Source of the DNA: Sphingobium lactosutens DS20
GTDB lineage: Bacteria > Pseudomonadota > Alphaproteobacteria > Sphingomonadales > Sphingomonadaceae
Length of the DNA stretch: 64,000 bases
Assembly: GCF_000445105.1 (NCBI RefSeq)
Contig: NZ_ATDP01000094.1
Span: 55,731-119,730, forward strand
Direction of reading: 5' to 3'
Position numbers and translations under genes: made by a program. Below are positions 16,406 through 24,760 of the stretch, in pieces. The stretch's first letter is position 1; each line of letters opens with the position of its first letter. Below the pieces are notes generated by a model. The model saw only the letters and a program-made list of their open reading frames with translations. It made no database searches and had not been told where the DNA came from.

Positions 16406-17007
16406 TCGTCCTTGCCTCGCAAAGCGCCAGCCGCCGGGCGTTGCTGAGCGCGGCGCAGGTGCCCTTTGAGGCGCTATCCCCCGGCGTGGACGAAGATGCC
16501 GCCAAGGAAGCGCTGCGCGCCGACGGGCTGGACGCGCGCGCGCTCGCCGATGCTTTGTCGGAACTCAAGGCGCTCAAAGTATCGCGCCGTGTGCCCGGCG
16601 CGCTGGTGCTGGGTTGTGACCAGACGCTCAGCATCGGCGACGGCGCGGAACGGGGCGAGATGATCGACAAGGCTGTCGATCGGGCTGATGCGGAGCGCAT
16701 CCTGCGCCAGCTTTCGGGCCGGACGCATCACCTCCACAGCGCCGCCGTCATCATCCTCAACGGAGAGCCGATCTGGCGCCATGTCGAGCGGGTGCGCATG
16801 ACCATGCGACCGTTGTCGGACGACTTTATCACCGCCTATCTGGACAGCGACTGGGACGAATGCCGCTGGTGCGTGGGCTGCTACCGGATCGAAGGGCCGG
16901 GCGCGCAGCTGTTCAGCCGGGTGGAAGGCAGCCAGTTCGCCATTCAGGGCCTGCCGCTGCTTCCGCTGCTTGACTTTCTGCGCGTCCGCGGCGTTCTGAA
17001 GGCATGA
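16402..17007 (+). CDS. maf: Maf family nucleotide pyrophosphatase
   Basis: Maf/Ham1-fold pyrophosphatases hydrolyse non-canonical or modified nucleoside triphosphates. The 201-residue protein opens IVLASQSASRRALL (the family SxSxxR signature) and has the metal-site region VLGCDQTLSIGD near residues 68-79. Its sequence around the metal site (CDQTL rather than the commoner ADTVV) marks it as the alphaproteobacterial subgroup that sits next to aroE. It overlaps ppsR upstream and aroE downstream by four bases each. The precise substrate cannot be told. Confidence 0.9.
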   Translation: MIVLASQSASRRALLSAAQVPFEALSPGVDEDAAKEALRADGLDARALADALSELKALKVSRRVPGALVLGCDQTLSIGDGAERGEMIDKAVDRADAERILRQLSGRTHHLHSAAVIILNGEPIWRHVERVRMTMRPLSDDFITAYLDSDWDECRWCVGCYRIEGPGAQLFSRVEGSQFAIQGLPLLPLLDFLRVRGVLKA

Positions 17008-17831
17008 CAGACAAGCTCCCCTATGCCGAGGTGATCGGTGATCCGATCGCACATAGCCAGTCGCCGCTCATCCATAATTTCTGGCTTGAGGCGCTCAATA
17101 TCGAGGCGGAATATCGCAAGACGCATGTGAGGGCCGAGGGCCTTGGCAGCTATTTTCTTGAGCGCCGGGCCGACCCGGACTGGCTGGGCTGCAACGTCAC
17201 CATTCCGCACAAGATCGCGGTGCTCGACTATGTCGATGATCCGGGTGGGGTGCGCGACAGGATCGGGGCGGTCAACACCATCGCATCGGAAACCGGCGGG
17301 CCGCTGATCGGCACCAACACCGACGCCGGCGGCTTCCTCCAGCCCCTGCTGCGCGAAGGGTGGAAGGGCAGCAGCGCGGTCATCGTCGGATCGGGCGGCG
17401 CGGCGCGTGCGATCCTGTTCGCGCTCGCAAGCCTTGGCGTTCCCGACATCAGCATCATGGCGCGCGACGCGGCCAAGGGGCAGGCGCTGCTCAATCGCGC
17501 CCGGGTGAAGGGCCAGGTGCTTGGCATGGCCGATGCGCTGCCCGCCGTTGACTTGCTGGTCAATTCGACCTCGCTCGGCATGGCGGGGCAGCCCGCGCTC
17601 GATCTTGACCTGACGCCGTTGCCCGAAAAGGCGATCGTCTACGACATCGTCTATGCCCCGTTGGAAACCGGCTTGCTTAAAGCTGCCCGCATCCGCGATT
17701 TGCGGACGCTCGATGGCCTTGAAATGCTGATTGGACAGGCGGCGCTGGCCTTCGACATATTCTTTGACGCGCAGCCGCCTCGCGACCTGGACGGGGAATT
17801 GCGCGAACGGCTGCTCGCCGCACAGTCATGA
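17004..17831 (+). CDS. aroE: shikimate dehydrogenase
   Basis: AroE reduces 3-dehydroshikimate to shikimate with NADPH in aromatic amino acid synthesis. The 275-residue protein has the substrate domain motifs HSQSPLIHNFW and CNVTIPHK (catalytic lysine and partner residues), the NADP-binding GSGGAARAI and the conserved NSTSLGM. It overlaps maf and coaE by four bases each (ATGA), so translation is coupled through ppsR-maf-aroE-coaE. Confidence 0.95.
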   Translation: MTDKLPYAEVIGDPIAHSQSPLIHNFWLEALNIEAEYRKTHVRAEGLGSYFLERRADPDWLGCNVTIPHKIAVLDYVDDPGGVRDRIGAVNTIASETGGPLIGTNTDAGGFLQPLLREGWKGSSAVIVGSGGAARAILFALASLGVPDISIMARDAAKGQALLNRARVKGQVLGMADALPAVDLLVNSTSLGMAGQPALDLDLTPLPEKAIVYDIVYAPLETGLLKAARIRDLRTLDGLEMLIGQAALAFDIFFDAQPPRDLDGELRERLLAAQS

Positions 17832-18421
17832 AGGTCTATGGCCTCACCGGCTCGATCGGCATGGGCAAATCGACCGTCGCGGCCATGTTCCGCCGGGCGG
17901 GCGTGCCGGTATTCGACGCTGATGCCGAGGTGCATCACCTGCAAGGACCGGACGGTCCGCTGCTTCCCGCCATCGAAGCGCGCTTTCCCGGAACCACTGG
18001 CCCCAAGGGCGTGGACCGAGCAAGGCTGGGCGCCGCCGTCTTCGGCAACCCGGAAGCGCGCAAGGCGCTGGAGGCGATCGTCCATCCCGCGGTCCATGCG
18101 CGGCGCAAGCGGTTCCTGCAACGCCACCGCGCCCGTGCCTTCGTCATTCTCGACATTCCGCTCCTGTTCGAAACCCGTGGCGACAGGCGACTGAACGGCG
18201 TGATCGTCGTCACCGCGCCGGCCTGGAAACAGCGGCGGCGGGTGCTGGCCAGGCCGGGCATGACGGCAGGGAAATTCCGACAGATCCTGAATTTGCAGAC
18301 GCCGGATACTGTAAAGCGGTCAAAGGCCGATTATATCATCGACACGGGCACAACTTTGGCCGGAACGGCCGCACAGGTCCGCGCTCTGGTCGCTTGCCTT
18401 GGCCGCAAGACAGGCAGATAA
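17828..18421 (+). CDS. coaE: dephospho-CoA kinase
   Basis: CoaE phosphorylates the ribose 3'-hydroxyl of dephospho-CoA, the last step to coenzyme A. The 197-residue protein begins MKVYGLTGSIGMGKSTVA with the P-loop at residues 8-16, then VFDADAEVHHL, and later VLDIPLLFETRGD, the usual CoaE motifs. The stop lies 31 bp before the dnaQ start. Together with panC at 12.9 kb this gives two coenzyme A genes near the origin. Confidence 0.94.
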   Translation: MKVYGLTGSIGMGKSTVAAMFRRAGVPVFDADAEVHHLQGPDGPLLPAIEARFPGTTGPKGVDRARLGAAVFGNPEARKALEAIVHPAVHARRKRFLQRHRARAFVILDIPLLFETRGDRRLNGVIVVTAPAWKQRRRVLARPGMTAGKFRQILNLQTPDTVKRSKADYIIDTGTTLAGTAAQVRALVACLGRKTGR

Positions 18422-18452
18422 GGGTTGGCCCACAGAGTCGATTGCGAGGGCG

Positions 18453-19145
18453 ATGCGCGAGATTATTTTCGATACCGAAACGACGGGGTTCGACCCCGCA
18501 TCCGGCGACCGGATGGTGGAGATTGGCTGTATCGAGCTGGTCAACCGGGTGCCGACCGGACGCACGTTCCACGCTTATTATCACCCCGAACGCGATATGC
18601 CGGCGGCGGCCTTTGCCGTGCATGGCCTGTCCGCCGATTTCCTGGCCAAGCACCCGGTCTTTGCGGCTGGTGCGCTCGAACTGCTCGATTTTCTGGAGGA
18701 CAGCCCGCTCGTCGCGCACAATGCGCGCTTCGATTTCGGATTCCTCAATCATGAACTGACATTATGCGGCCATCCGGAAGTCGGCATGCATCGCATGATC
18801 GACACGGTCGCGATCGCCCGGCAGCTGCATCCGGGCGCCAAGCACAGCCTCGACGCGCTCTGCACACGCTACGGCATCGATCGCAGCCATCGGGTCAAGC
18901 ATGGCGCGTTGCTGGATGCCGAATTGCTGGCGCAGCTTTACATCGAACTGACTGGTGGCCGGCAGATCGGCCTGGGTCTGGCACAGGAGGAAGCAAAAGA
19001 GATCGTCAGGGTGGAACTGACGGAAAGTCCCGTGGTTCGCCCTGTTCGTCCTGCGCGCGTCTTCATGGCGAGCGCGCAGGAGCTGGAACGGCACGCCGCG
19101 TTCGTCGCGACGCTGGACAGGCCGCTCTGGCTGGAGGAGGCATAG
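18453..19145 (+). CDS. dnaQ: DNA polymerase III subunit epsilon
   Basis: Epsilon is the 3'-5' proofreading exonuclease of the replicase. The 230-residue protein has the three exonuclease motifs: FDTETTG (Asp7, Glu9), AHNARFDFGFLNHE and HGALLDAELLAQLY. The C-terminal ~50 residues (RPVRPARVFMASAQELERHAAF) match the region that binds the polymerase subunit. The start at 18453 has GAGGG eight nt upstream; an upstream in-frame ATG at 18399 would overlap coaE by 23 bp and add an unrelated N-terminus. It closes the origin-linked gene run known from Caulobacter. Confidence 0.94.
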   Translation: MREIIFDTETTGFDPASGDRMVEIGCIELVNRVPTGRTFHAYYHPERDMPAAAFAVHGLSADFLAKHPVFAAGALELLDFLEDSPLVAHNARFDFGFLNHELTLCGHPEVGMHRMIDTVAIARQLHPGAKHSLDALCTRYGIDRSHRVKHGALLDAELLAQLYIELTGGRQIGLGLAQEEAKEIVRVELTESPVVRPVRPARVFMASAQELERHAAFVATLDRPLWLEEA

Positions 19146-19220
19146 GCCCAGCAGGGACCTGTGCCTTCACGCCAACCCGGCCGCCCTCCCGGCGGTTCGG
19201 CAAGAACAAGGAGAAGGCAT

Positions 19221-19814
19221 ATGGATATTCGTGTTTCCGGGCATCAGGTCGAAACGGGCGATGCGCTCAAGCAGCATGTCTGGGATCGGCTCGAGGCGAT
19301 GGCCGAGAAATATTTTTCCCGCACGATTTCCGCCCAGGTCACCTTCCGCGGCGCGCCGCATGGCGCTTTCCATTGCGACATCGTTTGCCATGTCATGACC
19401 GGTCTTATCCTTAAAGGTGCGGGCGAAGCGCAGGAGGCGCATCCGGCCTTTGATCAGGCGGCCGAGCGGATCGAAAAGCAGCTGCGCCGCTATATGCGCC
19501 GCCTGAAGGACCGCAGCCAACAGGCCGCCGCCGCCGAAGCGCAGCGCGCCAACGGCTTCAGCCTGGATGATGTCGATGGCGCGGGCTACACCATCTTTGC
19601 CGGCGGCCGCGACGAGGAAGAGCCCGATGACGCACCCCTGATCGTCGCGGAAACGCGCGTCGATATTCCAGAGGCGAGCGTGTCCGATGCTGTCATGATG
19701 CTTGACCTGCGCAACACCAATGCCCTGCTGTTCATGAATGCGGGCACATCGACCTACAATATGGTCTATCGTCGCCAGGATGGGACGATCGGCTGGGTCG
19801 AGCCGCGCGCCTGA
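19221..19814 (+). CDS. hpf: ribosome hibernation-promoting factor, long form
   Basis: HPF binds the decoding centre and pairs 70S ribosomes into inactive dimers when growth slows. At 197 residues this is the long, two-domain form: an N-terminal RaiA/YfiA domain (DIRVSGHQVETGDALKQHVWDRL... to about 105) and a C-terminal dimerisation domain (about 140-197) with VSDAVMMLDLRNTNALLFMNAGT and YRRQDGTIGWVEP. AAGGAGAAGG seven nt upstream fixes the start at 19221. ptsN follows after 125 bp, the usual hpf-ptsN partnership, though rpoN is not here. Confidence 0.93.
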   Translation: MDIRVSGHQVETGDALKQHVWDRLEAMAEKYFSRTISAQVTFRGAPHGAFHCDIVCHVMTGLILKGAGEAQEAHPAFDQAAERIEKQLRRYMRRLKDRSQQAAAAEAQRANGFSLDDVDGAGYTIFAGGRDEEEPDDAPLIVAETRVDIPEASVSDAVMMLDLRNTNALLFMNAGTSTYNMVYRRQDGTIGWVEPRA

Positions 19815-19822
19815 CCCGTTGG

Positions 19823-19874
19823 GCCCGGCCCCGCGCTGTTGACCTTCGGGGTCGGGCGGCTTATGGGGCCGGGC
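19823..19874. other. nested inverted repeat between hpf and ptsN
   Basis: GCCCGGCCCC (19823-19832) pairs perfectly with GGGGCCGGGC (19865-19874), enclosing a smaller hairpin GACC-TTCGG-GGTC (19841-19853). There is no T-run. It may be a processing or Rho-dependent end of the hpf message, or a structured leader of ptsN. Confidence 0.4.
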
Positions 19875-19939
19875 TTCACAGTCCCCGAGCATACGCGCAT
19901 AATCTTCCCCCTGGCTGAGCGCGGCTCGGCTGGTTCGGA

Positions 19940-20413
19940 ATGGTCATGGTACAGTTCAACGATATCGTCTCGCCCGACGCGCTGGCCGCGCGGCTTACGA
20001 TCAATGGCAAGAAACAGCTGTTTCAGAAAATCGCGGCGCTGGCGGCGGACGCCTACGGCCTCGATGCTGCGATCGTCGCAGAGGCATTGTTCGACCGAGA
20101 GCGGCTTGGCTCGACGGGCTTTGGTGGCGGCGTCGCCATTCCCCATGCCAAGATCCCAGGACTGGCCCGCATGTGTGCGCTGGTAATCCTGGCCGATCCC
20201 GCCATGCCGTTCGATGCCGTGGACGATGCCCCGGTCGATATCATCTTCGCTCTGCTTTCGCCGGTGGACAGCGGCGCTGAACATCTCAAGACGTTGGCGC
20301 GCGTGTCGCGTTACCTGCGCGACGATCATAATGTGGCGCGCCTGCGGGGCGCCAGTTCGGCTGAAGCGCTTTATGCGCTCCTTGCAGGCAGCGGGACGCG
20401 TGACGCAGCCTGA
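19940..20413 (+). CDS. ptsN: PTS IIA-like nitrogen regulatory protein
   Basis: PtsN (EIIA-Ntr) accepts phosphate from NPr and signals nitrogen and potassium status rather than importing sugar. The 157-residue protein has the fructose-type IIA fold with the phosphorylated His69 in GGGVAIPHAKI. The start has two close ATGs (19940 and 19946) and no strong ribosome site, so the N-terminus is uncertain by two residues. Its stop overlaps the next gene by 14 bp. The pairing with hpf is a conserved proteobacterial feature. Confidence 0.92.
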   Translation: MVMVQFNDIVSPDALAARLTINGKKQLFQKIAALAADAYGLDAAIVAEALFDRERLGSTGFGGGVAIPHAKIPGLARMCALVILADPAMPFDAVDDAPVDIIFALLSPVDSGAEHLKTLARVSRYLRDDHNVARLRGASSAEALYALLAGSGTRDAA

Positions 20414-20861
20414 CGGTCCGAGCGGGGAAGCCGCGCATTTCCGCGCGCTGGAGCAGCTTTATCGTTCCGCGCCGATCAACCGCCTGTTCCGATCCGACCT
20501 CGTCATTACAGAAGCAGGCCGGTCCCGCATCGATTTCGACGTCGATGAAAGCCAGTTCCACGCGGCCGGCGCCGTGCATGGCACCGTTTATTTCAAGATG
20601 CTGGACGATGCCGCCTTCTACGCGGCGAACAGTCTGGTCAGCGATCGCTTCCTGCTGACGACCGCCTTCAACCTGTTGTTCACCCGCCCGATCGGGCCGG
20701 GACGGATACGCGCGGAAGGACGCTGGATCAGCGGTAAGCGGCGTGTCTATGTTGCCGAAGCGAGCCTGATCGACTCGGACGGAGAAGAGGTCGGCCGTGG
20801 GACCGGCACTTTCATGCGGTCGCAATTCCCCCTGTCCTCGCTTCCCGGCTATGCCGCCTGA
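20400..20861 (+). CDS. PaaI family thioesterase
   Basis: A 153-residue single hotdog-fold protein. Visible features are the family's FDVDESQFHAAGAVHGTVYFKMLDDAAFYAAN (HGG/HGT-type active site region) and the later beta-strand LFTRPIGPGRIRAEGRWISGKRRVYVAEASLID. Such enzymes hydrolyse acyl- or aryl-CoA thioesters. The start is most likely a GTG at 20400 that overlaps ptsN; longer in-frame sequence lies wholly inside ptsN. The following gene overlaps its 3' end by 11 bp, so ptsN - thioesterase - DUF1491 form a coupled run. The substrate is unknown. Confidence 0.82.
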   Translation: MTQPDGPSGEAAHFRALEQLYRSAPINRLFRSDLVITEAGRSRIDFDVDESQFHAAGAVHGTVYFKMLDDAAFYAANSLVSDRFLLTTAFNLLFTRPIGPGRIRAEGRWISGKRRVYVAEASLIDSDGEEVGRGTGTFMRSQFPLSSLPGYAA

Positions 20862-21192
20862 CGCCCGGCTGACCAGCGCGATGCTGGTCGGGGCCCTGCG
20901 GCGTCGCGTCGCCGAAGCTGGAGGATTCGCCACCATCCTGGTCAAAGGCGATGAGATAAGCGGCGTCATTCTGGTCCAGGCGCTGGATCGGGGACAGGAT
21001 ATCGGCCTTTTTGAGCGAGTGCCGAACCTTGATGGCGGCTATGCGTTGATGCGCTGCGGACCTGCCACTGGCGACGATCCAGAAGCGCTGGCCACCTATA
21101 TCGAACGCCGTCGCAGGTCGGACCCCGACCTGTGGATAGTCGAACTCGATGTCCCAGAAGCGGAACGGTTCGCCGCTGAAACAATCTGCTGA
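20851..21192 (+). CDS. DUF1491 family protein
   Basis: A 113-residue protein of a small alphaproteobacterial family. It starts MPPDARLTSAMLVGALRRRVAEAGGFATILVKGDE, the conserved N-terminal block, and ends in an acidic helix (DPDLWIVELDVPEAERF). No signal peptide or membrane segment is visible and no catalytic motif can be named. It begins inside the end of the thioesterase gene and is therefore probably translated by coupling. The family has no established function. Confidence 0.8.
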   Translation: MPPDARLTSAMLVGALRRRVAEAGGFATILVKGDEISGVILVQALDRGQDIGLFERVPNLDGGYALMRCGPATGDDPEALATYIERRRRSDPDLWIVELDVPEAERFAAETIC

Positions 21193-21367
21193 TCGTTGAC
21201 AGACCGTCATGGTCCGGGCAGAGGCGCGCGACGCCAATGCGCAGGTTGCCGTTTCGTCCATGGGGGGCGGGTCTGGTAAACACGCAGACGGGAGGCGGCC
21301 GGTCGTCGCGACAATAGGGTTACAATAGACGACGCCCCGGCCAAGAACCGCTTGTTTTTGAGCTGAA

Positions 21368-22021
21368 ATGAGTTTTCGTTTGAGAGCTGCGATCGTCGCA
21401 GCCTTTGCCTTGTCCGCGGCTGCCGCCGTGTCCGCTTCTGAAATGTCGATCGCCGGCGAATCCATCGCGTCGATGACGTCCTTGCCAAAGACCGAACCCG
21501 CTGCGACGCAGCCTGCGGTCGTCTTTGCCGCCCCGCGCGAAACCGCGCAGCCACTGGAATCCGACCATGCGGCCGGTTCCTCCTCCACATCCGACTCCGA
21601 TTTTTCGGCAACCAGCCTCGCTGCTCTGGTCGATGCCCAAGGCGCGCCCGAGGAGCTGGACGGCGACATGCAGTGCCTGGCCGGAGCAGTTTATTTCGAA
21701 TCCAAGGGCGAAAGCCTGGAAGGCCAGCTGGCCGTCGCGCGGGTGATCATCAACCGCGCCAAGTCCGGCCGCTTCGCCGACAGCCTGTGCGGTGTCATCT
21801 ATCAGCCGAGCCAGTTCAGCTTCGTGCGCCGCGGATCGATGCCGCCCATCCGCATAGAAAGCCGCAGTTGGCGCCAAGCGGTCGCCATCGCCCAGATCGC
21901 CATGAACGACAGCTGGGACAGCCGGGCCGAAGGCGCGCTGTTCTTCCACGCCCGTCGCGTGTCGCCCGGTTGGGGCAAGACCAAGCTGGCCTCGATCGAC
22001 AATCACATCTTCTACCGCTGA
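21368..22021 (+). CDS. cell wall hydrolase, SleB domain
   Basis: A 217-residue exported protein. Residues 1-24 form a signal peptide (MSFRLRAAIVAAFALSAAAAVSA), 25-95 are low-complexity and probably disordered, and about 100-217 form a SleB-type hydrolase domain with CLAGAVYFESKGESLEGQLAVARVIINRA, whose glutamate is the likely catalytic residue, and the closing KLASIDNHIFYR. SleB enzymes are lytic transglycosylases of spore cortex in Firmicutes; in alphaproteobacteria the domain occurs in general peptidoglycan hydrolases. A strong intrinsic terminator follows 35 bp after the stop. Confidence 0.88.
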   Translation: MSFRLRAAIVAAFALSAAAAVSASEMSIAGESIASMTSLPKTEPAATQPAVVFAAPRETAQPLESDHAAGSSSTSDSDFSATSLAALVDAQGAPEELDGDMQCLAGAVYFESKGESLEGQLAVARVIINRAKSGRFADSLCGVIYQPSQFSFVRRGSMPPIRIESRSWRQAVAIAQIAMNDSWDSRAEGALFFHARRVSPGWGKTKLASIDNHIFYR

Positions 22022-22055
22022 TCCTGCGGGATTTGCGGCCAAGGCAAAAGACTGA

Positions 22056-22092
22056 GCCGGTTCGGATCGTCCGAATCGGCTTTTCTTTTGTT
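22056..22092 (+). terminator. intrinsic terminator after the SleB-domain gene
   Basis: An 11-bp stem (22056-22066 with 22070-22080, one G-U pair) around a TCG loop, followed by TTTTCTTTTGTTT. It separates the cell wall hydrolase gene from mmcB. Confidence 0.88.
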
Positions 22093-22104
22093 TCCTTTAT
22101 GTTC
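22090..22104 (+). promoter_or_regulatory. near-match alphaproteobacterial SOS (LexA) box before mmcB
   Basis: GTTT-CCTTTAT-GTTC matches the alphaproteobacterial LexA direct repeat GTTC-N7-GTTC at seven of eight positions and lies 12 bp before the mmcB start. mmcB is SOS-regulated in Caulobacter, which supports the call, but the match is imperfect and overlaps the T-rich tail of the upstream terminator. Confidence 0.5.
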
Positions 22105-22116
22105 TAAAGATCGGCC

Positions 22117-22611
22117 ATGGATAGCATCGCACAAGACGCCTGCTCCCCGCTCACTGACGGCACGGCCCTGGCGGTTGCGCGCGGCACGCTGAGACTGTTT
22201 TTCCGGCACGACATGAGCGGAATATTGGAAGTGCCGCTGCCCAATGGCCGCCGCGCCGACATCATGGCGATCGATAGCGCCGGGCGACTGACCATCGTCG
22301 AAATCAAATGCAGCCGCGCTGACCTGCTCGGTGACATGAAATGGCCCGATTATTTCGACTATTGCGATCGTTTCTACTGGGCTGTGCCGGCGGGATTCGA
22401 CCTCAGCCCGTTTGAGGGCGAATCGCTCTGGCCGAGCCGGACCGGCCTCATCGTCGCGGACCAATATGACGCCGAACTGGTGCGCCCCGCACCGGTCGAG
22501 CCGCTGGCGGCGACCAGGCGCAAGGCCGAAACGCTGCGCTTTGCGCGACGCGCCGCGCGCCGTCTTACCGCGCTGGCCGACCCGGATCACGCGGCGGAAC
22601 TGGGCTGGTAA
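22117..22611 (+). CDS. mmcB: MmcB family DNA repair protein
   Basis: MmcB is a PD-(D/E)XK-type protein required for mitomycin C resistance in Caulobacter. The 164-residue sequence shows the nuclease-like core: RRADIMAIDSAGRLTIVEIKCSRADLLGDMKWPDY, with the D...E-x-K arrangement (Asp in RADIM, Glu-Ile-Lys in VEIKCS), followed by CDRFYWAVPAGF. It probably acts with the ImuB/DnaE2 mutasome or an excision pathway. A likely SOS box precedes it. Its 3' end overlaps the convergent kinase gene by 47 bp. Confidence 0.88.
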   Translation: MDSIAQDACSPLTDGTALAVARGTLRLFFRHDMSGILEVPLPNGRRADIMAIDSAGRLTIVEIKCSRADLLGDMKWPDYFDYCDRFYWAVPAGFDLSPFEGESLWPSRTGLIVADQYDAELVRPAPVEPLAATRRKAETLRFARRAARRLTALADPDHAAELGW

Positions 22612-23407
22612 TGCTCCTTTGCCGGGCCGCCACCACGCGCCGCTGCGTATCGAGTTGAATCAGCATGTCCGCTCGATGCGGCATGTCATCCAGCATGTGG
22701 CGGGTGATCCGTTCATAATGCTGGATGAACCGGGTCAGTGCTGCGTCATCCATGCCCCGCCCGACCGCGCGTAATGTCTGCTCCTGTTCGCCGCGCCATC
22801 GCCCGACCACCGAAAAATCCGGTGCAGCCAGAAAGATGAAGCGGTCGATCCTGTCGAAAAGCCTTTGATACGGACCGGCCAGCGCCGCGTTGACATAGCG
22901 CCGCCAGCGGGCGCCGGCATCCTCCTCCCGCTCCAGCGCATTGATCGGGGCATTCAGGGCATCGGCATGTTGTGGCCTTGCGCCCACGCACCAGCCTTCC
23001 AGTAGCAAAAGGCCCGCGCCCGCCGGCGCGCGATCCCACTGCGCTCTAGGCAGGCGGTCGTCAGCACCTTTGTCGAAGCGAGGGAGGGCCACCGCTTCGC
23101 CTTGCTCGAGGGCGGCGATCAACTCCAGGCCAAGGCTGACGTCATGCGTCCCCGGCACGCCCCGCGTCCGCAGCAAGGGATGCACGTCGCGCGCCAATGC
23201 GATTCGCTCCGCCTTGGTAAGATAGAGATCGTCGATGGACAGCAGCGCCGTGGGGACGTGTTCCGCGTCCATGCGGTTCTTGATGGCGGTGGCGAGCGTC
23301 GACTTTCCGCTGCCTTGCGCACCGGCGATTCCGACGATCGCCAGCCTGTCGCCCGCTTGCGCCATCGCCTGGGCAACCATTGTCGCGGCGATGTCGATGG
23401 CAGTCAC
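22565..23407 (-). CDS. P-loop kinase, D-glycerate 3-kinase-like
   Basis: A 280-residue P-loop protein with Walker A GAQGSGKST at 29-37, LLSIDDLYLTKAER (nucleoside kinase-like DD motif) after it, RGVPGTHDVSLGLELI, and LLLLEGWCVGARP as the Walker B/acceptor region. This order matches the plant-type glycerate 3-kinase (GLYK) and related YggC-like kinases, which make 3-phosphoglycerate from glycerate. The C-terminal ~20 residues (SITSPVPPRDPGRPAR) look unconserved and lie in the 47-bp overlap with convergent mmcB, so stop-codon loss relative to relatives is possible. The substrate is inferred. Confidence 0.78.
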   Translation of the reverse strand: MTAIDIAATMVAQAMAQAGDRLAIVGIAGAQGSGKSTLATAIKNRMDAEHVPTALLSIDDLYLTKAERIALARDVHPLLRTRGVPGTHDVSLGLELIAALEQGEAVALPRFDKGADDRLPRAQWDRAPAGAGLLLLEGWCVGARPQHADALNAPINALEREEDAGARWRRYVNAALAGPYQRLFDRIDRFIFLAAPDFSVVGRWRGEQEQTLRAVGRGMDDAALTRFIQHYERITRHMLDDMPHRADMLIQLDTQRRVVAARQRSITSPVPPRDPGRPAR

Positions 23408-23440
23408 GCGCCCACCTTCCTGTTTGCGGGCGAGCGATGC

Positions 23441-24760
23441 TTACGGAAGGGCCGCCACCAGCAATTTATCGATCTTGCGCCCGTCCATGTCGACAATCTC
23501 GAAACGCCATCCCTGGTCATCCACGAAATCGCCCACCTCGGGCAAGCGCCGCATCAGCCAGAGCGCATGGCCGGCGACTGTCGCATAGTCGCGGTCTTCT
23601 GACAGGCTGATGTCGATGCGGTCGGCCAACTGGTCGATCGCCATCTGGCCCGACACAAGCAGGCTGCCATCCTCCCGCTCCACCAGATCCGGTTCGTCAA
23701 AGGCGTCGCGGTCGGATGCGAAATGCCCGGCAATGGCGGACATGAGGTCGGCCGGCGTCACGATGCCTTCGAAATGGCCATATTCGTCATGCACCATCAC
23801 CATCGGCACGTCCGACCGGCGCAGCACTTCCAGCGCGTCCATGGCGTCGACCTGATCGGGCACGATTTCCGCGCGCCGCATCAGCAGGTCCAGCGACAGG
23901 GGCTCGCCGCGAAACAGGGCGGTCATGATGTCCCGCGCCTGGACGACGCCGACGATATCCTCAACCGACCCGCGCCCGACCGGCAGGCGGGTATGCGATG
24001 TCGCAAGCAACCGCGCGCGGATCGTTTCCTCATCGGCCGACAGGTCGATCCAGTCGACATCCATGCGCTGCGTCATCACCTCACGCACGGGGCGGTCGGC
24101 CAGGCGCACCACGCCTGAAATAATCGCGCGCTCGCTTTCCTCGATCACGCCCGACCGGCTGGCCTCCGCAACGATCAGATGCAGTTCCTCGGCGGTGACG
24201 TGATTTTCCGATTCGCGGTCCAGCCGCAGCAGCTTGAAGATCAGCGCACTGGACCCGTCGAGCACCCAGACCAGCGGCGCGGTCAGCTTCGCCAGCCACA
24301 GCATCGGCGTCGCCACCAGCAGCGCGATCGGTTCGGGCGCGCGCAGGGCGAATTGCTTGGGCACCAGTTCGCCCACGATCAGCGAGGCGTAGGTGGTCAG
24401 GCCGATCACCAGCGCGAATCCGACATTTTCCGCCAAGTTCGGAGCAAGACCCAGGCCCTGCAACCGTTCGCCGACCGGGCCGCCCAGGCTCGCGCCAGAA
24501 TAGGCGCCCGCGACAATGCCGATCAAGGTGATGCCGATCTGTACCGTCGACAGGAAACGTCCCGGATCGGCCGCCAGGTCGAGCGCCACCTTCGCCCCCC
24601 TGCGTCCCGCCTTTTCCATGGCTTGCAGGCGCGGCCGCCGCGCCGACACGATCGCCAGTTCCGACATGGCGAAGATGCCATTGAGCGCCACCAGCGCCAG
24701 GATGATGACGATGTCGACCCAAGGAAAGGGCGTCGGAGTTGGGGAGGGGATCGTGGCCAT
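23441..24760 (-). CDS. hemolysin-family membrane protein (CNNM, CBS pair, CorC/HlyC domain)
   Basis: A 439-residue inner membrane protein with a CNNM domain of about four hydrophobic segments (residues 15-190; ALVALNGIFAMSELAIVSARRPRLQAM at the N-terminus), two CBS motifs (about 208-335; REVMTQRMDVDWIDL and ALEVLRRSDVPMVMVHDEYGHFEGIVTPADLMSAI) and a C-terminal CorC_HlyC domain. Relatives are linked to magnesium/cobalt homeostasis rather than to true haemolysis. The start ATG is 24758-24760. It is divergent from the OmpA-type gene with a 156-bp gap. Confidence 0.9.
   Translation of the reverse strand: MATIPSPTPTPFPWVDIVIILALVALNGIFAMSELAIVSARRPRLQAMEKAGRRGAKVALDLAADPGRFLSTVQIGITLIGIVAGAYSGASLGGPVGERLQGLGLAPNLAENVGFALVIGLTTYASLIVGELVPKQFALRAPEPIALLVATPMLWLAKLTAPLVWVLDGSSALIFKLLRLDRESENHVTAEELHLIVAEASRSGVIEESERAIISGVVRLADRPVREVMTQRMDVDWIDLSADEETIRARLLATSHTRLPVGRGSVEDIVGVVQARDIMTALFRGEPLSLDLLMRRAEIVPDQVDAMDALEVLRRSDVPMVMVHDEYGHFEGIVTPADLMSAIAGHFASDRDAFDEPDLVEREDGSLLVSGQMAIDQLADRIDISLSEDRDYATVAGHALWLMRRLPEVGDFVDDQGWRFEIVDMDGRKIDKLLVAALP

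Noticed and set aside
15290..19220. Search for parS (TGTTTCACGTGAAACA-type) sites near the origin
   Set aside because: No convincing match was seen by eye in the origin region; parS and parAB are presumably outside the window.
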